From NCBI GenBank assembly GCA_937996595.1, contig CALKVC010000071.1:1-9424 (forward strand): a DNA stretch of 9,424 bases, written 5' to 3'. Shown in pieces: positions 1 through 6,541 of the stretch. Position numbers and translations under genes: made by a program. The notes below the pieces were generated by a model. It made no database searches and was not told where the DNA came from. It worked only from the letters and a program-made list of their open reading frames with translations. Position 1 is the first letter of the stretch, and each line of letters begins with the position of its first letter. This stretch comes from an uncultured Chitinophagaceae bacterium. Its GTDB lineage: Bacteria; Bacteroidota; Bacteroidia; Chitinophagales; Chitinophagaceae.

Positions 1-1
1 A

Positions 2-298
2 TCAACCGCTGCCATCACCTTAAACCTGAACAGAGCTTACACCAGACTTTACAATGGAGGATTTGATCCAACCAATACCGGTTCGAAGATGCTGGATTCC
101 AATTCGGTTTACTGGTATAACTACGGCAGCCTCAATTTTCTCAGCAACACCCGCCGGAGATTTTCAGTGGCGATGAACAATCAGTTTGGGCAATATTTTA
201 ATGGATGGATTTTTGTTTCAGATGGGTATGTCAGTGCAAGAACCGGGTCATGGGCAAACTGGTACCTTAATTTTACATTCAATCAGTTCATTTTTCCT
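2..298 (+). pseudogene. Outer-membrane beta-barrel protein, internal/C-terminal fragment (DUF5916-like), cut at both ends
   Basis: An open frame enters from the left edge in frame 2 and has no start codon of its own; the first ATG at 89 is internal. The translation alternates aromatic and polar residues with many Asn, Tyr and Phe, as in the strands of large outer-membrane barrels. The stretch SNTRRRF...NQFGQYFNG...LNFTFNQ resembles the C-terminal strands of DUF5916-type proteins, which carry a carbohydrate-binding-like N-terminal domain and a barrel in Bacteroidota; this is recalled family knowledge, not a search. At about 285-298 the barrel-like pattern stops. The frame then continues to a stop at 410-412 with residues that are only the antisense of the lipoprotein fragment on the other strand. 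The real 3' end, including the final strand and terminal aromatic residue, is missing. The family name is tentative; the barrel character is more secure. Confidence 0.45.
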
Positions 299-466
299 GA
301 TCTCTTCCCAGGGCAGCTTAGATGTGAGCGAAGCGCCGTTGAAGTGCATCACGAAACTGGCTTCTGCAGGTATATGCCTTCCTTCCTTGTTGCTTTTGCT
401 GCAGGAGCTTAATATAAATACTGCAAGGATGCAGCATAATACGGGGTACTTCATAATTGATTTCAT
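287..466 (-). pseudogene. DUF4836-like lipoprotein, N-terminal fragment only
   Basis: The minus-strand frame begins at ATG 464-466, with a second possible start four codons later at 452-454. It has a lipoprotein signal peptide: a short basic start, a hydrophobic core (about residues 7-20) and lipobox LSSC with Cys22. The next part (IPAEASFVMHFNGASLTSKLPWEEIRKNE, residues 32-60 in pieces) resembles the N-terminus of DUF4836 family proteins of Bacteroidota, which run to about 500 residues and whose function is unknown. After residue 60, near position 287, the similarity ends and the frame stops at 248-250 inside sequence belonging to the barrel gene on the other strand. The gene therefore keeps only about 60 family residues. 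It lies 45 bp downstream of hisS in the same direction, a spacing consistent with co-transcription or its own weak promoter. No Shine-Dalgarno is visible. Confidence 0.6.
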
Positions 467-511
467 AAATTGATTTTTAATTTATTCGGGAAAACTGTTT
501 AAGTAACCCGT

Positions 512-1882
512 TTAGTTTTTGTTTTTGAAAAATAAAGATAATTTGTCAACCGGTACCGTTTCCTGTATGCCGGACTGAAGGTTTTTTACGAGGGCTTCAC
601 TGCTTTGCATTTCTTTGCTGCCAATGATAACTGCATAAGGAATCTGTTTCTTGTCGGCATACCTGAATTGTTTATCCAATTTTACTGTTTCATGGTACAA
701 TTCGCATGAAATGCCGTTTTGCCTCAGGGTTTTCATACATTTCATCGTATACAGGCTTTCTTCCATCCCCATGTTAAAGAAAAGCACTTGGGTTCCGGTA
801 AGCAGGTTTCCCGGAAACAGGTTCATTTCTTCCATCACGTCATATATCCTGTCAATACCAAAACTGATACCAACCCCCGGCATACCAGGTAATCCGAACA
901 GTCCGGTAAGGTCATCATAACGTCCGCCGCCACCAATGCTGCCCATTTGAACCTGAGGCGGCGCTTTCGCTTCAAAAATGGTTCCGGTATAATAATTCAA
1001 TCCCCTGGCAAGGGTAAGGTCTAATACCAGGTTACAACCGGGAGCTTGTTGAAGGATGAACGTAGTTTCTTCAATACCCGCCATGGCTTCAGCATTTTCA
1101 CTGAACAATTGCCGGATGGCTGTAAGCTTTTCTTCATTGCTTCCGCTGATAGACAGATAATTCTCTATTACAATAACCTGGTCATTTTCTAACCCTTTTG
1201 AGGTTAATTCTGCCCTTACTTTTTCAATACCTATCTTATCCAGTTTATCTATGGCAACCGTGATGTCGGTCATTCTTTCGGCACCGCCGCATAAGGAAGC
1301 CAGCCCCATCAGTATCTTGCGGTTATTGATTCTAAGCTCATATTCCTGCAAGCCAAGCCTGGTGAATACATCATGATAGACATTGGCCAGTTCAATTTCG
1401 TTGATCAGCGATTTGCTGCCTACCACATCGGCATCACATTGGGTGAATTCGCGGTAGCGGCCCCGTTGTGGCCTGTCTGCACGCCAGACAGGCTGTACCT
1501 GGTAGCGTTTATACGGAAAGGTTAGTTGCCCGTGATTCATGGCAACATACCTGGCAAACGGGATGGTAAGGTCATATTTTAAAGCCCTTTCAGTTAAAGC
1601 CGCCGTATGTTTTCCGGTCATTAATTTTTCAAATCCTTCCCTGGCTTTATCAGCATTTTTAGGGTCGTTTAAGCCATTGTTCAGGATTTTGAATATCAGT
1701 TTATCACCCTCCTCGCCATATTTTCCCATCAGCGTATCCAGGTTTTCCATAGCTGGCGTTTCAAGCGGCTGAAATCCATATAGTTCAAATACACTCCTGG
1801 TGGTTTGAAATATGTAATTCCTTTTCCTGACTGTTTCTGCAGGAAAATCCCTCATGCCCTGCGGTATGGATGGTTTTGCCAT
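512..1882 (-). CDS. hisS: Histidine--tRNA ligase (HisRS)
   Basis: Cytoplasmic class II aminoacyl-tRNA synthetase that activates histidine with ATP and loads it onto tRNA-His. The 456-residue product is a normal family length. Class II motif 2 is seen as VWRADRPQRGRYREFTQCD (residues 132-150). The histidine-specific loop LARGLNYYTG is at 291-300. Motif 3 follows as GGGGRYDDLTGLFG...PGVGISFGIDRI (317-346). The part after about residue 365 is the C-terminal anticodon-binding domain. The first residues, MAKPSIPQGMRDFPAE, match the usual HisRS start (P-x-G-x-x-D), which supports this ATG. The start overlaps the stop of the upstream phosphatase gene in a TAATG junction, so translation is probably coupled. 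No catalytic residue appears to be missing, and codon use matches the neighbours. Confidence 0.97.
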   Translation of the reverse strand: MAKPSIPQGMRDFPAETVRKRNYIFQTTRSVFELYGFQPLETPAMENLDTLMGKYGEEGDKLIFKILNNGLNDPKNADKAREGFEKLMTGKHTAALTERALKYDLTIPFARYVAMNHGQLTFPYKRYQVQPVWRADRPQRGRYREFTQCDADVVGSKSLINEIELANVYHDVFTRLGLQEYELRINNRKILMGLASLCGGAERMTDITVAIDKLDKIGIEKVRAELTSKGLENDQVIVIENYLSISGSNEEKLTAIRQLFSENAEAMAGIEETTFILQQAPGCNLVLDLTLARGLNYYTGTIFEAKAPPQVQMGSIGGGGRYDDLTGLFGLPGMPGVGISFGIDRIYDVMEEMNLFPGNLLTGTQVLFFNMGMEESLYTMKCMKTLRQNGISCELYHETVKLDKQFRYADKKQIPYAVIIGSKEMQSSEALVKNLQSGIQETVPVDKLSLFFKNKN

Positions 1883-2364
1883 TAGCTGTTCACTGGTTGT
1901 TTTTGATTTGCCATATGCTTTGTAATAATTGAATCACAGGCGGTGCTGATCAGTTCATACACTTTGTGATACCCTGATTCCGGGCCGGACCAGGGATCAG
2001 GCACGTCAAGGTTTTTGCCCGGAAATGATTCATTCATCAGTAATTCAACTTTTGATTCGTCAAATTGTTCTGCGGCAATCTTCTTTATATCACGCAATAC
2101 ATCATTTGCCATAGCATAGATCCTGTCGTACCTGCTGAAATCATTTTTGGTAAACCGGCAGGCAACCTGGTTGCTGATGTCAATCCCGTTCATTAGGGCT
2201 ACTTTCCGGCTCAGGTGATGTGGTTGTTCGCCGGTATGAAAACCGTTTGTACCAGCACTTTCTACTATCCAGTTGAGGCCGGCTTTATTGGCTTTTTCCT
2301 GTAAAATCCCTTCTGCCAGCGGGCTTCTGCAAATATTGCCGAGGCATACCATCAAAATTTTCAT
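1882..2364 (-). CDS. Low-molecular-weight protein tyrosine phosphatase
   Basis: Predicted cytoplasmic cysteine-dependent phosphatase that removes phosphate from phosphotyrosine or related small substrates. The product from the chosen start is 160 residues, typical for the family. The P-loop CX5R is CLGNICRS, with nucleophile Cys7 and Arg13 almost at the N-terminus. The general-acid loop DPW is at 123-125. The frame is open up to 2487, but the extra 41 residues have no family similarity. The start at 2362-2364 puts the P-loop at the position seen across the family and lies just after a promoter-like element, so I chose it. The stop TAA overlaps the hisS ATG by one base. Bacterial members often act on tyrosine kinases of polysaccharide export, but no such partner is in view, so the substrate is unknown. 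Confidence 0.93.
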   Translation of the reverse strand: MKILMVCLGNICRSPLAEGILQEKANKAGLNWIVESAGTNGFHTGEQPHHLSRKVALMNGIDISNQVACRFTKNDFSRYDRIYAMANDVLRDIKKIAAEQFDESKVELLMNESFPGKNLDVPDPWSGPESGYHKVYELISTACDSIITKHMANQKQPVNS

Positions 2365-2368
2365 GCTG

Positions 2369-2376
2369 CAAATATA
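2369..2376 (-). promoter_or_regulatory. Candidate -7 element (TATATTTG) for the phosphatase-hisS transcript
   Basis: Read on the minus strand, TATATTTG matches the Bacteroidota -7 consensus TAnnTTTG exactly. It ends only four bases before the phosphatase ATG, so the transcript would be leaderless or nearly so. No convincing TTTG at -33 is visible at the expected distance, which keeps confidence low. Confidence 0.3.
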
Positions 2377-2380
2377 ACTG

Positions 2381-2390
2381 TTACCGGTAA
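2381..2390. repeat. Perfect 10-bp palindrome TTACCGGTAA in the divergent intergenic region
   Basis: TTACCGGTAA is its own reverse complement. It lies four bases upstream (minus-strand sense) of the candidate -7 element of the phosphatase gene, within what would be the promoter spacer. Outer CTG/CAG triplets extend the symmetry with one unpaired base. It could be a repressor site or chance. Confidence 0.35.
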
Positions 2391-2514
2391 GCAGTAAACT
2401 ACCGTTGGAATAAATATAGACCGGCTTATGCCACATATAACTTTTATTATGATACCCGGTTATGGATTTCCCGGCAGCCCGCATCATAGATGCAGGCAGC
2501 CTGTAAACAATTAT

Positions 2515-2529
2515 TATTAACAGTTAATA
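2515..2529. repeat. Inverted repeat TATTAAC-A-GTTAATA before the TonB gene
   Basis: Two perfect 7-bp arms surround a single central A. The repeat ends nine bases before the TonB-type start codon at 2539, so it would lie in the 5' leader or overlap the promoter. It is AT-rich, so chance is a real possibility. An operator is inference only. Confidence 0.3.
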
Positions 2530-2538
2530 CCAAACAAC

Positions 2539-3363
2539 ATGAAATCTGAACAGGTATTAAATGCACACATACTGGATATCATCTTTGAGAACAGAAACAA
2601 AGCATATGGTGCATATACGTTGAGAAAATTTTATAACAACCGGCTGTTTACTTCTATGGGAATTACTTTCCTGTTTGTAACCTTGATGATGGTATGGTTG
2701 TTCATTTTTGGAAAGCCTGGAAAAACAATACCGGTGCTGTATGCCATTCCATCAGGCCATGAATTGCGTGAAATTAAACCATTGATGGAAAAGCCAAAGC
2801 TTCCGCAAAAACCGGTTTTACCAAAAAAGCCTTCTGTTAAACCGATTGCCGCAACCCAGGCATTTGTTTCCCGTATTCATTTTACAGATAATCATGCAAC
2901 CAGGCTTGCCTCCAACCTGGACAGCCTGATAATAGCAGGTACGACCAATGCCGGTGCGGCCGGCGGGGATAGCCGCACAGTTACTGGAAATGCCTCTGCA
3001 ACAGATAATAAAATTAAACCTGATACTAATAAGATCGCCGATAGAAAAGTACCTCTTCCCTATGCAGATATTCCTCCATCTTTTCCAGGCGGCGAAGAAG
3101 CTTTGCTGAGGTTCCTGCAAAGGAACCTGCAAAACCCTGCAGACCTGGATAACGGACAGGTGGTTTCGGTTAAAATAAAGTTTGTAGTTGGTTATGACGG
3201 CCACTTAAGGGGGTTTGAGGTTACAGAAGACGGAGGCAGGATTTTTAATAATGAAGTGATCCGTGTATTGAAAAAAATGCCGGCATGGAATCCGGGAAAA
3301 AATGCCGGTGAGGATGTTTCCGTTTATTATTCTTTACCTGTTAAGTTTATGGGCCAGGATTAA
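2539..3363 (+). CDS. TonB-type energy transducer
   Basis: Inner-membrane-anchored protein that would pass proton-motive force through the periplasm to TonB-dependent outer-membrane transporters. Its 274 residues show a short cytoplasmic N-terminus with the Bacteroidota TonB motif DIIFENRNKAYGAYTLRK (13-30), one membrane helix (about 37-57), a Pro/Lys-rich periplasmic stretch (83-102, PKLPQKPVLPKKP), a low-complexity Gly/Ala/Thr linker (about 130-165) and a C-terminal TonB domain (about 175-270). In that domain PPSFPGGEEALLRFLQRNLQNP and MPAWNPGKNAGEDVSVYYSLPVKF match the usual start and end of the fold. It is the first gene of its strand after a divergent intergenic region. ExbB and ExbD, its usual motor partners, are not in the window, so it must use proteins encoded elsewhere. 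Its outer-membrane client is unknown. Confidence 0.9.
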   Translation: MKSEQVLNAHILDIIFENRNKAYGAYTLRKFYNNRLFTSMGITFLFVTLMMVWLFIFGKPGKTIPVLYAIPSGHELREIKPLMEKPKLPQKPVLPKKPSVKPIAATQAFVSRIHFTDNHATRLASNLDSLIIAGTTNAGAAGGDSRTVTGNASATDNKIKPDTNKIADRKVPLPYADIPPSFPGGEEALLRFLQRNLQNPADLDNGQVVSVKIKFVVGYDGHLRGFEVTEDGGRIFNNEVIRVLKKMPAWNPGKNAGEDVSVYYSLPVKFMGQD

Positions 3364-3423
3364 AAAAGGAAAATAAAAATGTAAATTGCCATTTCATCCT
3401 GTCATATATATAATAAAGAAAAC

Positions 3424-3684
3424 ATGTCGCTGGAAGAGTTTGAAAAAGAACAACTGAGTGCAAAAGATAAAGGGTATATACGTATGAGGAGCGTAATGGA
3501 CCTTGGTATGGGATTCTTATGGACGGCGATGGGTGTATTCCTGGTCTTTGTGAAATATTTCAATACAGGGCTGGAAACAAGATACGATGATGCTACGTTG
3601 CGAATCTTTGGCATCATATGTTTTATCTATGGCATATTCAGGATTTACAGGGGAATAAAGAAAAACTATTTAAAGGAGCGATGA
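3424..3684 (+). CDS. Small two-helix membrane protein of unknown function
   Basis: I do not recognise a named family. The 86-residue product has a charged N-terminus (SLEEFEKEQLSAKDKGYIRMR), two hydrophobic segments (about 24-45 and 59-77) separated by a short polar loop with KYFNTGLETRYDD, and a basic tail (RIYRGIKKNYLKER). The positive-inside pattern suggests both termini are cytoplasmic and the loop is periplasmic. It sits 60 bp after the TonB gene, and its stop overlaps the start of the PstS-like gene in an ATGA junction, so the two are almost certainly co-translated. Linkage suggests a role with the TonB/PstS-like pair, but nothing in the sequence gives a reaction. Confidence 0.8.
   Translation: MSLEEFEKEQLSAKDKGYIRMRSVMDLGMGFLWTAMGVFLVFVKYFNTGLETRYDDATLRIFGIICFIYGIFRIYRGIKKNYLKER
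3672..3678 (+). promoter_or_regulatory. Shine-Dalgarno-like AAAGGAG deciding the PstS-like start
   Basis: AAAGGAG lies two bases before the ATG at 3681 and inside the end of the upstream gene. Such a clear purine-rich site is unusual here, since most starts in this window lack one. It supports the start at 3681 over the longer frame opening at 3618. Confidence 0.45.
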
Positions 3685-4619
3685 TTAAAAAGCAATGCAA
3701 GGGTGTATGCCTGTTATTTGTCGCTTTCCTGGTTGTTGCCGGTTGTAATAATGCAGCAGATAAAAAGGATAAAGAAGCCGGCCCTTTACCCGGGAATATT
3801 TACCTCAGCGCAGATGAGTCATTCCGCCCTGTTTTGGAGGAACAGATAAAAGTATTTGAATCAGCATACCCGCAAACCCGTGTTATTGCTACCTATAAAC
3901 CGGAAGCGGCCTGTTTGAAAGATTATTTCAGGGATACGCTGAACAGTATGGTAATTATAACCCGTGGTTTAACAGAACGGGAAGACAAATACATGTATGA
4001 TTCACTGGGATATCATCCATCCTGGGATAAAGTGGCTACTGATGCTGTAGCGCTGCTGGTTAATAGTAAAAGCGATGATACCCTGTATACGATAAACCGG
4101 TTACAGCAACATTTAACCGGCGAAGCATACCGTGACCAGCCGGTAGTATTCGACGGGTTAAGTGCCACCAGTGCTGTCCGGTTTATCAGTGATTCAATAG
4201 TAAAGGGGAAGAAATTTGATACATCTGTTGTAAAAGCTGCAAAAAACAGCCGCGATGTGATTGAATTCATTGCCGGAAATGAAAAGGCGATCGGGCTGGT
4301 AGGAATAAGCTGGATAGGTAACCCGGAAGACACATCCCAGTTGAATATGCTTAAAAAAGTTAAAATAGCATATGTACAATGTGGATTTTGCAGCGGGCAG
4401 CCATTTGTAAAACCTTTACAGGAAAGCATCGGTACCAGGCGTTACCCGCTGGTAAGAGGGTTATATTATATAACCAAGGAAAATTATTATGGCCCTGCCG
4501 CATCATTTGCCGCTTTTTTAAAATCTGAAAGAGGGCAATTGATCTTTAAAAGGGCTTACCTGGGTACCGTGATGGATTTTGATATCAGGCGGGTGAAGTT
4601 GAACAGTAAACAGAAATAA
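3681..4619 (+). CDS. PstS-like substrate-binding lipoprotein
   Basis: Predicted periplasmic lipoprotein of the phosphate-binding PstS / PBP-like-2 group. The 312-residue product starts with a signal peptide and lipobox VVAGC (Cys22). The mature part begins GNIYLSADESFRPVLEEQIKVF (39-59), the typical first strand and helix of these binding proteins. It continues with VIITRGLT (91-98), ATDAVALLVN (119-128), FDGLSATSAVRF (157-168), GNEKAIGLVGISWIGNPED (199-217) and RRYPLVRGLYYI...FLKSERGQLIFKRAYLG (253-294). I chose the ATG at 3681 because it places the signal peptide at the N-terminus, overlaps the previous stop (ATGA) and follows AAAGGAG. Three cysteines remain in the mature chain (78, 234, 237). 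PstA, PstB and PstC permease genes are absent, so phosphate uptake is not shown; the ligand is unproven. Confidence 0.85.
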   Translation: MIKKQCKGVCLLFVAFLVVAGCNNAADKKDKEAGPLPGNIYLSADESFRPVLEEQIKVFESAYPQTRVIATYKPEAACLKDYFRDTLNSMVIITRGLTEREDKYMYDSLGYHPSWDKVATDAVALLVNSKSDDTLYTINRLQQHLTGEAYRDQPVVFDGLSATSAVRFISDSIVKGKKFDTSVVKAAKNSRDVIEFIAGNEKAIGLVGISWIGNPEDTSQLNMLKKVKIAYVQCGFCSGQPFVKPLQESIGTRRYPLVRGLYYITKENYYGPAASFAAFLKSERGQLIFKRAYLGTVMDFDIRRVKLNSKQK

Positions 4620-4627
4620 AAATAGGA

Positions 4628-4654
4628 TTGCTTTAACGGTTTGTTATATATTTT
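4628..4654 (+). promoter_or_regulatory. Weak promoter-like pair before the TPR gene
   Basis: TTG at 4628-4630 and TATATTTT at 4647-4654 resemble the Bacteroidota TTTG / TAnnTTTG promoter with one mismatch in the -7 box and a 16-bp spacer. Transcription would start about 40 bp before the TPR start at 4700. The 80-bp gap after the PstS-like gene leaves room for a separate promoter. The stretch is AT-rich, so chance matches are easy. Confidence 0.25.
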
Positions 4655-4699
4655 TATAACATTGCAGTAGTCAAATAACAAAAGAATAAATAAATTCAG

Positions 4700-6415
4700 A
4701 TGAAAAAGATCAAATCAGGTTTGTTGTTATTGTCATTGGTTTTTCAGGCAGGCATTATTTCCGCTCAGAGCATCGAAGACGGTAAATTGATGATGTATTA
4801 CGAAAGATTTAAAAGTGCAAGGGAGATTTTTCAGAAAATGCTGGACGCTAATCCTGCAAATGAAGAAGCTGCCTATTGGCTTGGCCAGACTTACCTGTCA
4901 TCTGGAGAAGTTACGGCGAAAGACATTGCAGATGCAAAGGCTTTATACCAGTCTAAACTGGCCGCCAGCCCAAACAGCCCTTTACTCATTGCCGGCATGG
5001 GCCATATTGAATTGATTGAAGGCAAAAAACAAGACGCCAGGAACAGGTTTGAAACGGCCATTTCACTAAGCCAGGGCAAGAGCATTGCTGTTTTAAATGC
5101 AGTTGGTTTTGCCAATGGGAATCCTGATTCTAAAAACGGTGATGCGGCTTATGCTATTGAAAAGCTTAAACAGGCTACCCAGGTAAAAAAATTCAATGAC
5201 CCGGATGTATATGCAAATCTGGGGGATGCTTACCGTAAATTTTATGATGGCGGAAATGCGATCCTGTCATATGAAGCAGCTTTGGCATTGAACCCTAAAT
5301 ACGCAAGGGCAGCTTACAGGATTGGTAAAGTTTACCAGACCCAGGGAGTGGCCCAGGAACCAATTTATATGAAGTATTTTAATGATGCGATTGCGATGGA
5401 CCCTAAATATGCCCCCGTTTATAATAACCTGTTTAATTATTATTACGAAAATAACGTATCACGTTCGGCAGAATACCTGGAGAAATGGTTGTCTAATTCT
5501 GATGATGATCCCAAAGCCTGTTATTACAGGGCTTCACTGAAATATGCACAGGGTTTGTTTAACGAAGCCATTGCCAAGGCAGATGAATGTATCGCTGCCG
5601 GCGGAGCCAATCCATATCCAAACCTGTTTGGTTTAAAGGCATATGCATATAGTAAACTGAAAGATTCTGTAAATGAAAAAAATTCATTTGAAGAATATTT
5701 CAGGAGGCAGGTGCCGGAAAAAATAGGTGGCGGTGATTATGCAACCTATGCAGCCGTTTTACTGAAATTCCCCGGAAATGAAATGAAAGCAGGTGAAATG
5801 ATTGATAAAGCGGTAGAAATGGACAGTATCGTACCCAATAAAGTGAAATACCTGAAATCAATGGGGCAGGTGTTTGAAAACCAGAAGAGTTACCTGCAGG
5901 CCGCCAGCTGGTATTCAAAGATCCTGGACGTAAAGAAAGATTATGGAAAAGTTGACCTGTATAACGCCGGATACAGTTTCTTCAGGGCAAATGTGTTTGA
6001 TTCATCGATACAGGTGTTCAATAAATACATCAATAAGTTCCCGGATGATATTTTTGGGTATTATATGGTAAGTAAGGCGTATGCTGCCATCGATTCAACA
6101 GGGGCACAGGGTCTGGCAGTGGCGCCATACCTTAAAACAGTACAGGTTGGTGAAGCAGCTGCTGATAAGGAAAAAGTGAAAACACAATTGGTTGGTGCGT
6201 ATAAATATTTTATTGAATATTATTATAACGTTCAGAAGAGCCAGGACTCAGCCCTTATTTATGTTGATAAGGCCATTGCCCTGGATCCAACCGACCAGCA
6301 ATTGATTTCTAACAGGGAGTTTATTTCTAAAAACGATCCGAAAGCCCAGGTTAAAAAGCAGCCTGCTAATAAACCTAAAGCGCCTCCGGTTCCTCCGGCA
6401 CCGCCTAAAAAATAG
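4700..6415 (+). CDS. Secreted tetratricopeptide-repeat (TPR) protein
   Basis: The 571-residue protein has a Sec signal peptide (MKKIKSGLLLLSLVFQAGIISA, likely cut before Gln23) and no lipobox, so it is probably periplasmic. Most of the mature chain is made of helical TPR-type repeats. Clear ones are near 26-56 (ERFKSAREIFQKMLDANP), 168-200 (YANLGDAYRKF...YEAALALNP), 204-236 (AAYRIGKVY...AIAMDP), 273-300, 383-412 and 500-530 (ALIYVDKAIALDP). The C-terminus (550-571) is a Pro/Lys tail, KKQPANKPKAPPVPPAPPKK. TPR proteins are protein-binding scaffolds and no enzymatic motif is visible. It follows the TonB/2-TM/PstS-like genes and ends just before a strong terminator, so it is likely the last gene of that unit. 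The partner is unknown. Confidence 0.88.
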   Translation: MKKIKSGLLLLSLVFQAGIISAQSIEDGKLMMYYERFKSAREIFQKMLDANPANEEAAYWLGQTYLSSGEVTAKDIADAKALYQSKLAASPNSPLLIAGMGHIELIEGKKQDARNRFETAISLSQGKSIAVLNAVGFANGNPDSKNGDAAYAIEKLKQATQVKKFNDPDVYANLGDAYRKFYDGGNAILSYEAALALNPKYARAAYRIGKVYQTQGVAQEPIYMKYFNDAIAMDPKYAPVYNNLFNYYYENNVSRSAEYLEKWLSNSDDDPKACYYRASLKYAQGLFNEAIAKADECIAAGGANPYPNLFGLKAYAYSKLKDSVNEKNSFEEYFRRQVPEKIGGGDYATYAAVLLKFPGNEMKAGEMIDKAVEMDSIVPNKVKYLKSMGQVFENQKSYLQAASWYSKILDVKKDYGKVDLYNAGYSFFRANVFDSSIQVFNKYINKFPDDIFGYYMVSKAYAAIDSTGAQGLAVAPYLKTVQVGEAAADKEKVKTQLVGAYKYFIEYYYNVQKSQDSALIYVDKAIALDPTDQQLISNREFISKNDPKAQVKKQPANKPKAPPVPPAPPKK

Positions 6416-6431
6416 TATAACACAATACATG

Positions 6432-6459
6432 AAAGCCTGTTGTTTAACAACAGGCTTTT
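6432..6459 (+). terminator. Rho-independent terminator between the TPR gene and nuoA
   Basis: The arms AAAGCCTGTTG (6432-6442) and CAACAGGCTTT (6448-6458) pair perfectly over 11 bp. A further T-A pair leaves a 3-base loop, and the right arm runs into a T tract. The stem lies 17 bases after the TPR stop and separates the envelope cassette from the nuo operon. The near symmetry would also slow transcription from the other strand, but both flanking genes read rightward. Confidence 0.85.
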
Positions 6460-6485
6460 AATTTATTAAAATATTTTTTTCATCA

Positions 6486-6515
6486 TTGTATATTACTATT
6501 ACTGCGTTATTTTTG
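6486..6515 (+). promoter_or_regulatory. nuoA: Bacteroidota-type promoter of the nuo operon
   Basis: TTG at 6486-6488 and TATTTTTG at 6508-6515 fit the Bacteroidota promoter pattern TTG - about 19 bp - TAnnTTTG, with a perfect -7 box. The transcription start would be near 6521, giving a leader of about 20 bases before the nuoA ATG at 6542. It lies just after the terminator of the previous unit, where a new operon promoter is expected. Confidence 0.55.
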
Positions 6516-6541
6516 CTGACACTTATAAATAACAGCAGCAT

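Noticed and set aside
299..412. Novel C-terminal domain of the barrel protein continuing to the stop at 410-412
   Set aside because: This stretch is the antisense of the lipoprotein signal peptide and N-terminus, which is a recognisable coding sequence on the other strand.
2365..2487. A 41-residue N-terminal extension of the phosphatase frame up to 2487
   Set aside because: It would push the CX5R P-loop away from its usual place at the N-terminus, has no family similarity, and covers the likely promoter and palindrome.
3618..3680. A longer start for the PstS-like protein at 3618
   Set aside because: It would put a polar, charged 21-residue stretch before the signal peptide and overlap the upstream gene by 67 bases; the ATGA start at 3681 with AAAGGAG is far better.
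4013..4429. Minus-strand open frame opposite the PstS-like gene
   Set aside because: It is a shadow of a well-supported gene, with no motif, start signal or neighbour support.
6436..6458. Terminator hairpin considered as an attachment site or repeat unit
   Set aside because: It occurs once by eye, has a T tract, and sits exactly between two units; a terminator explains it fully.
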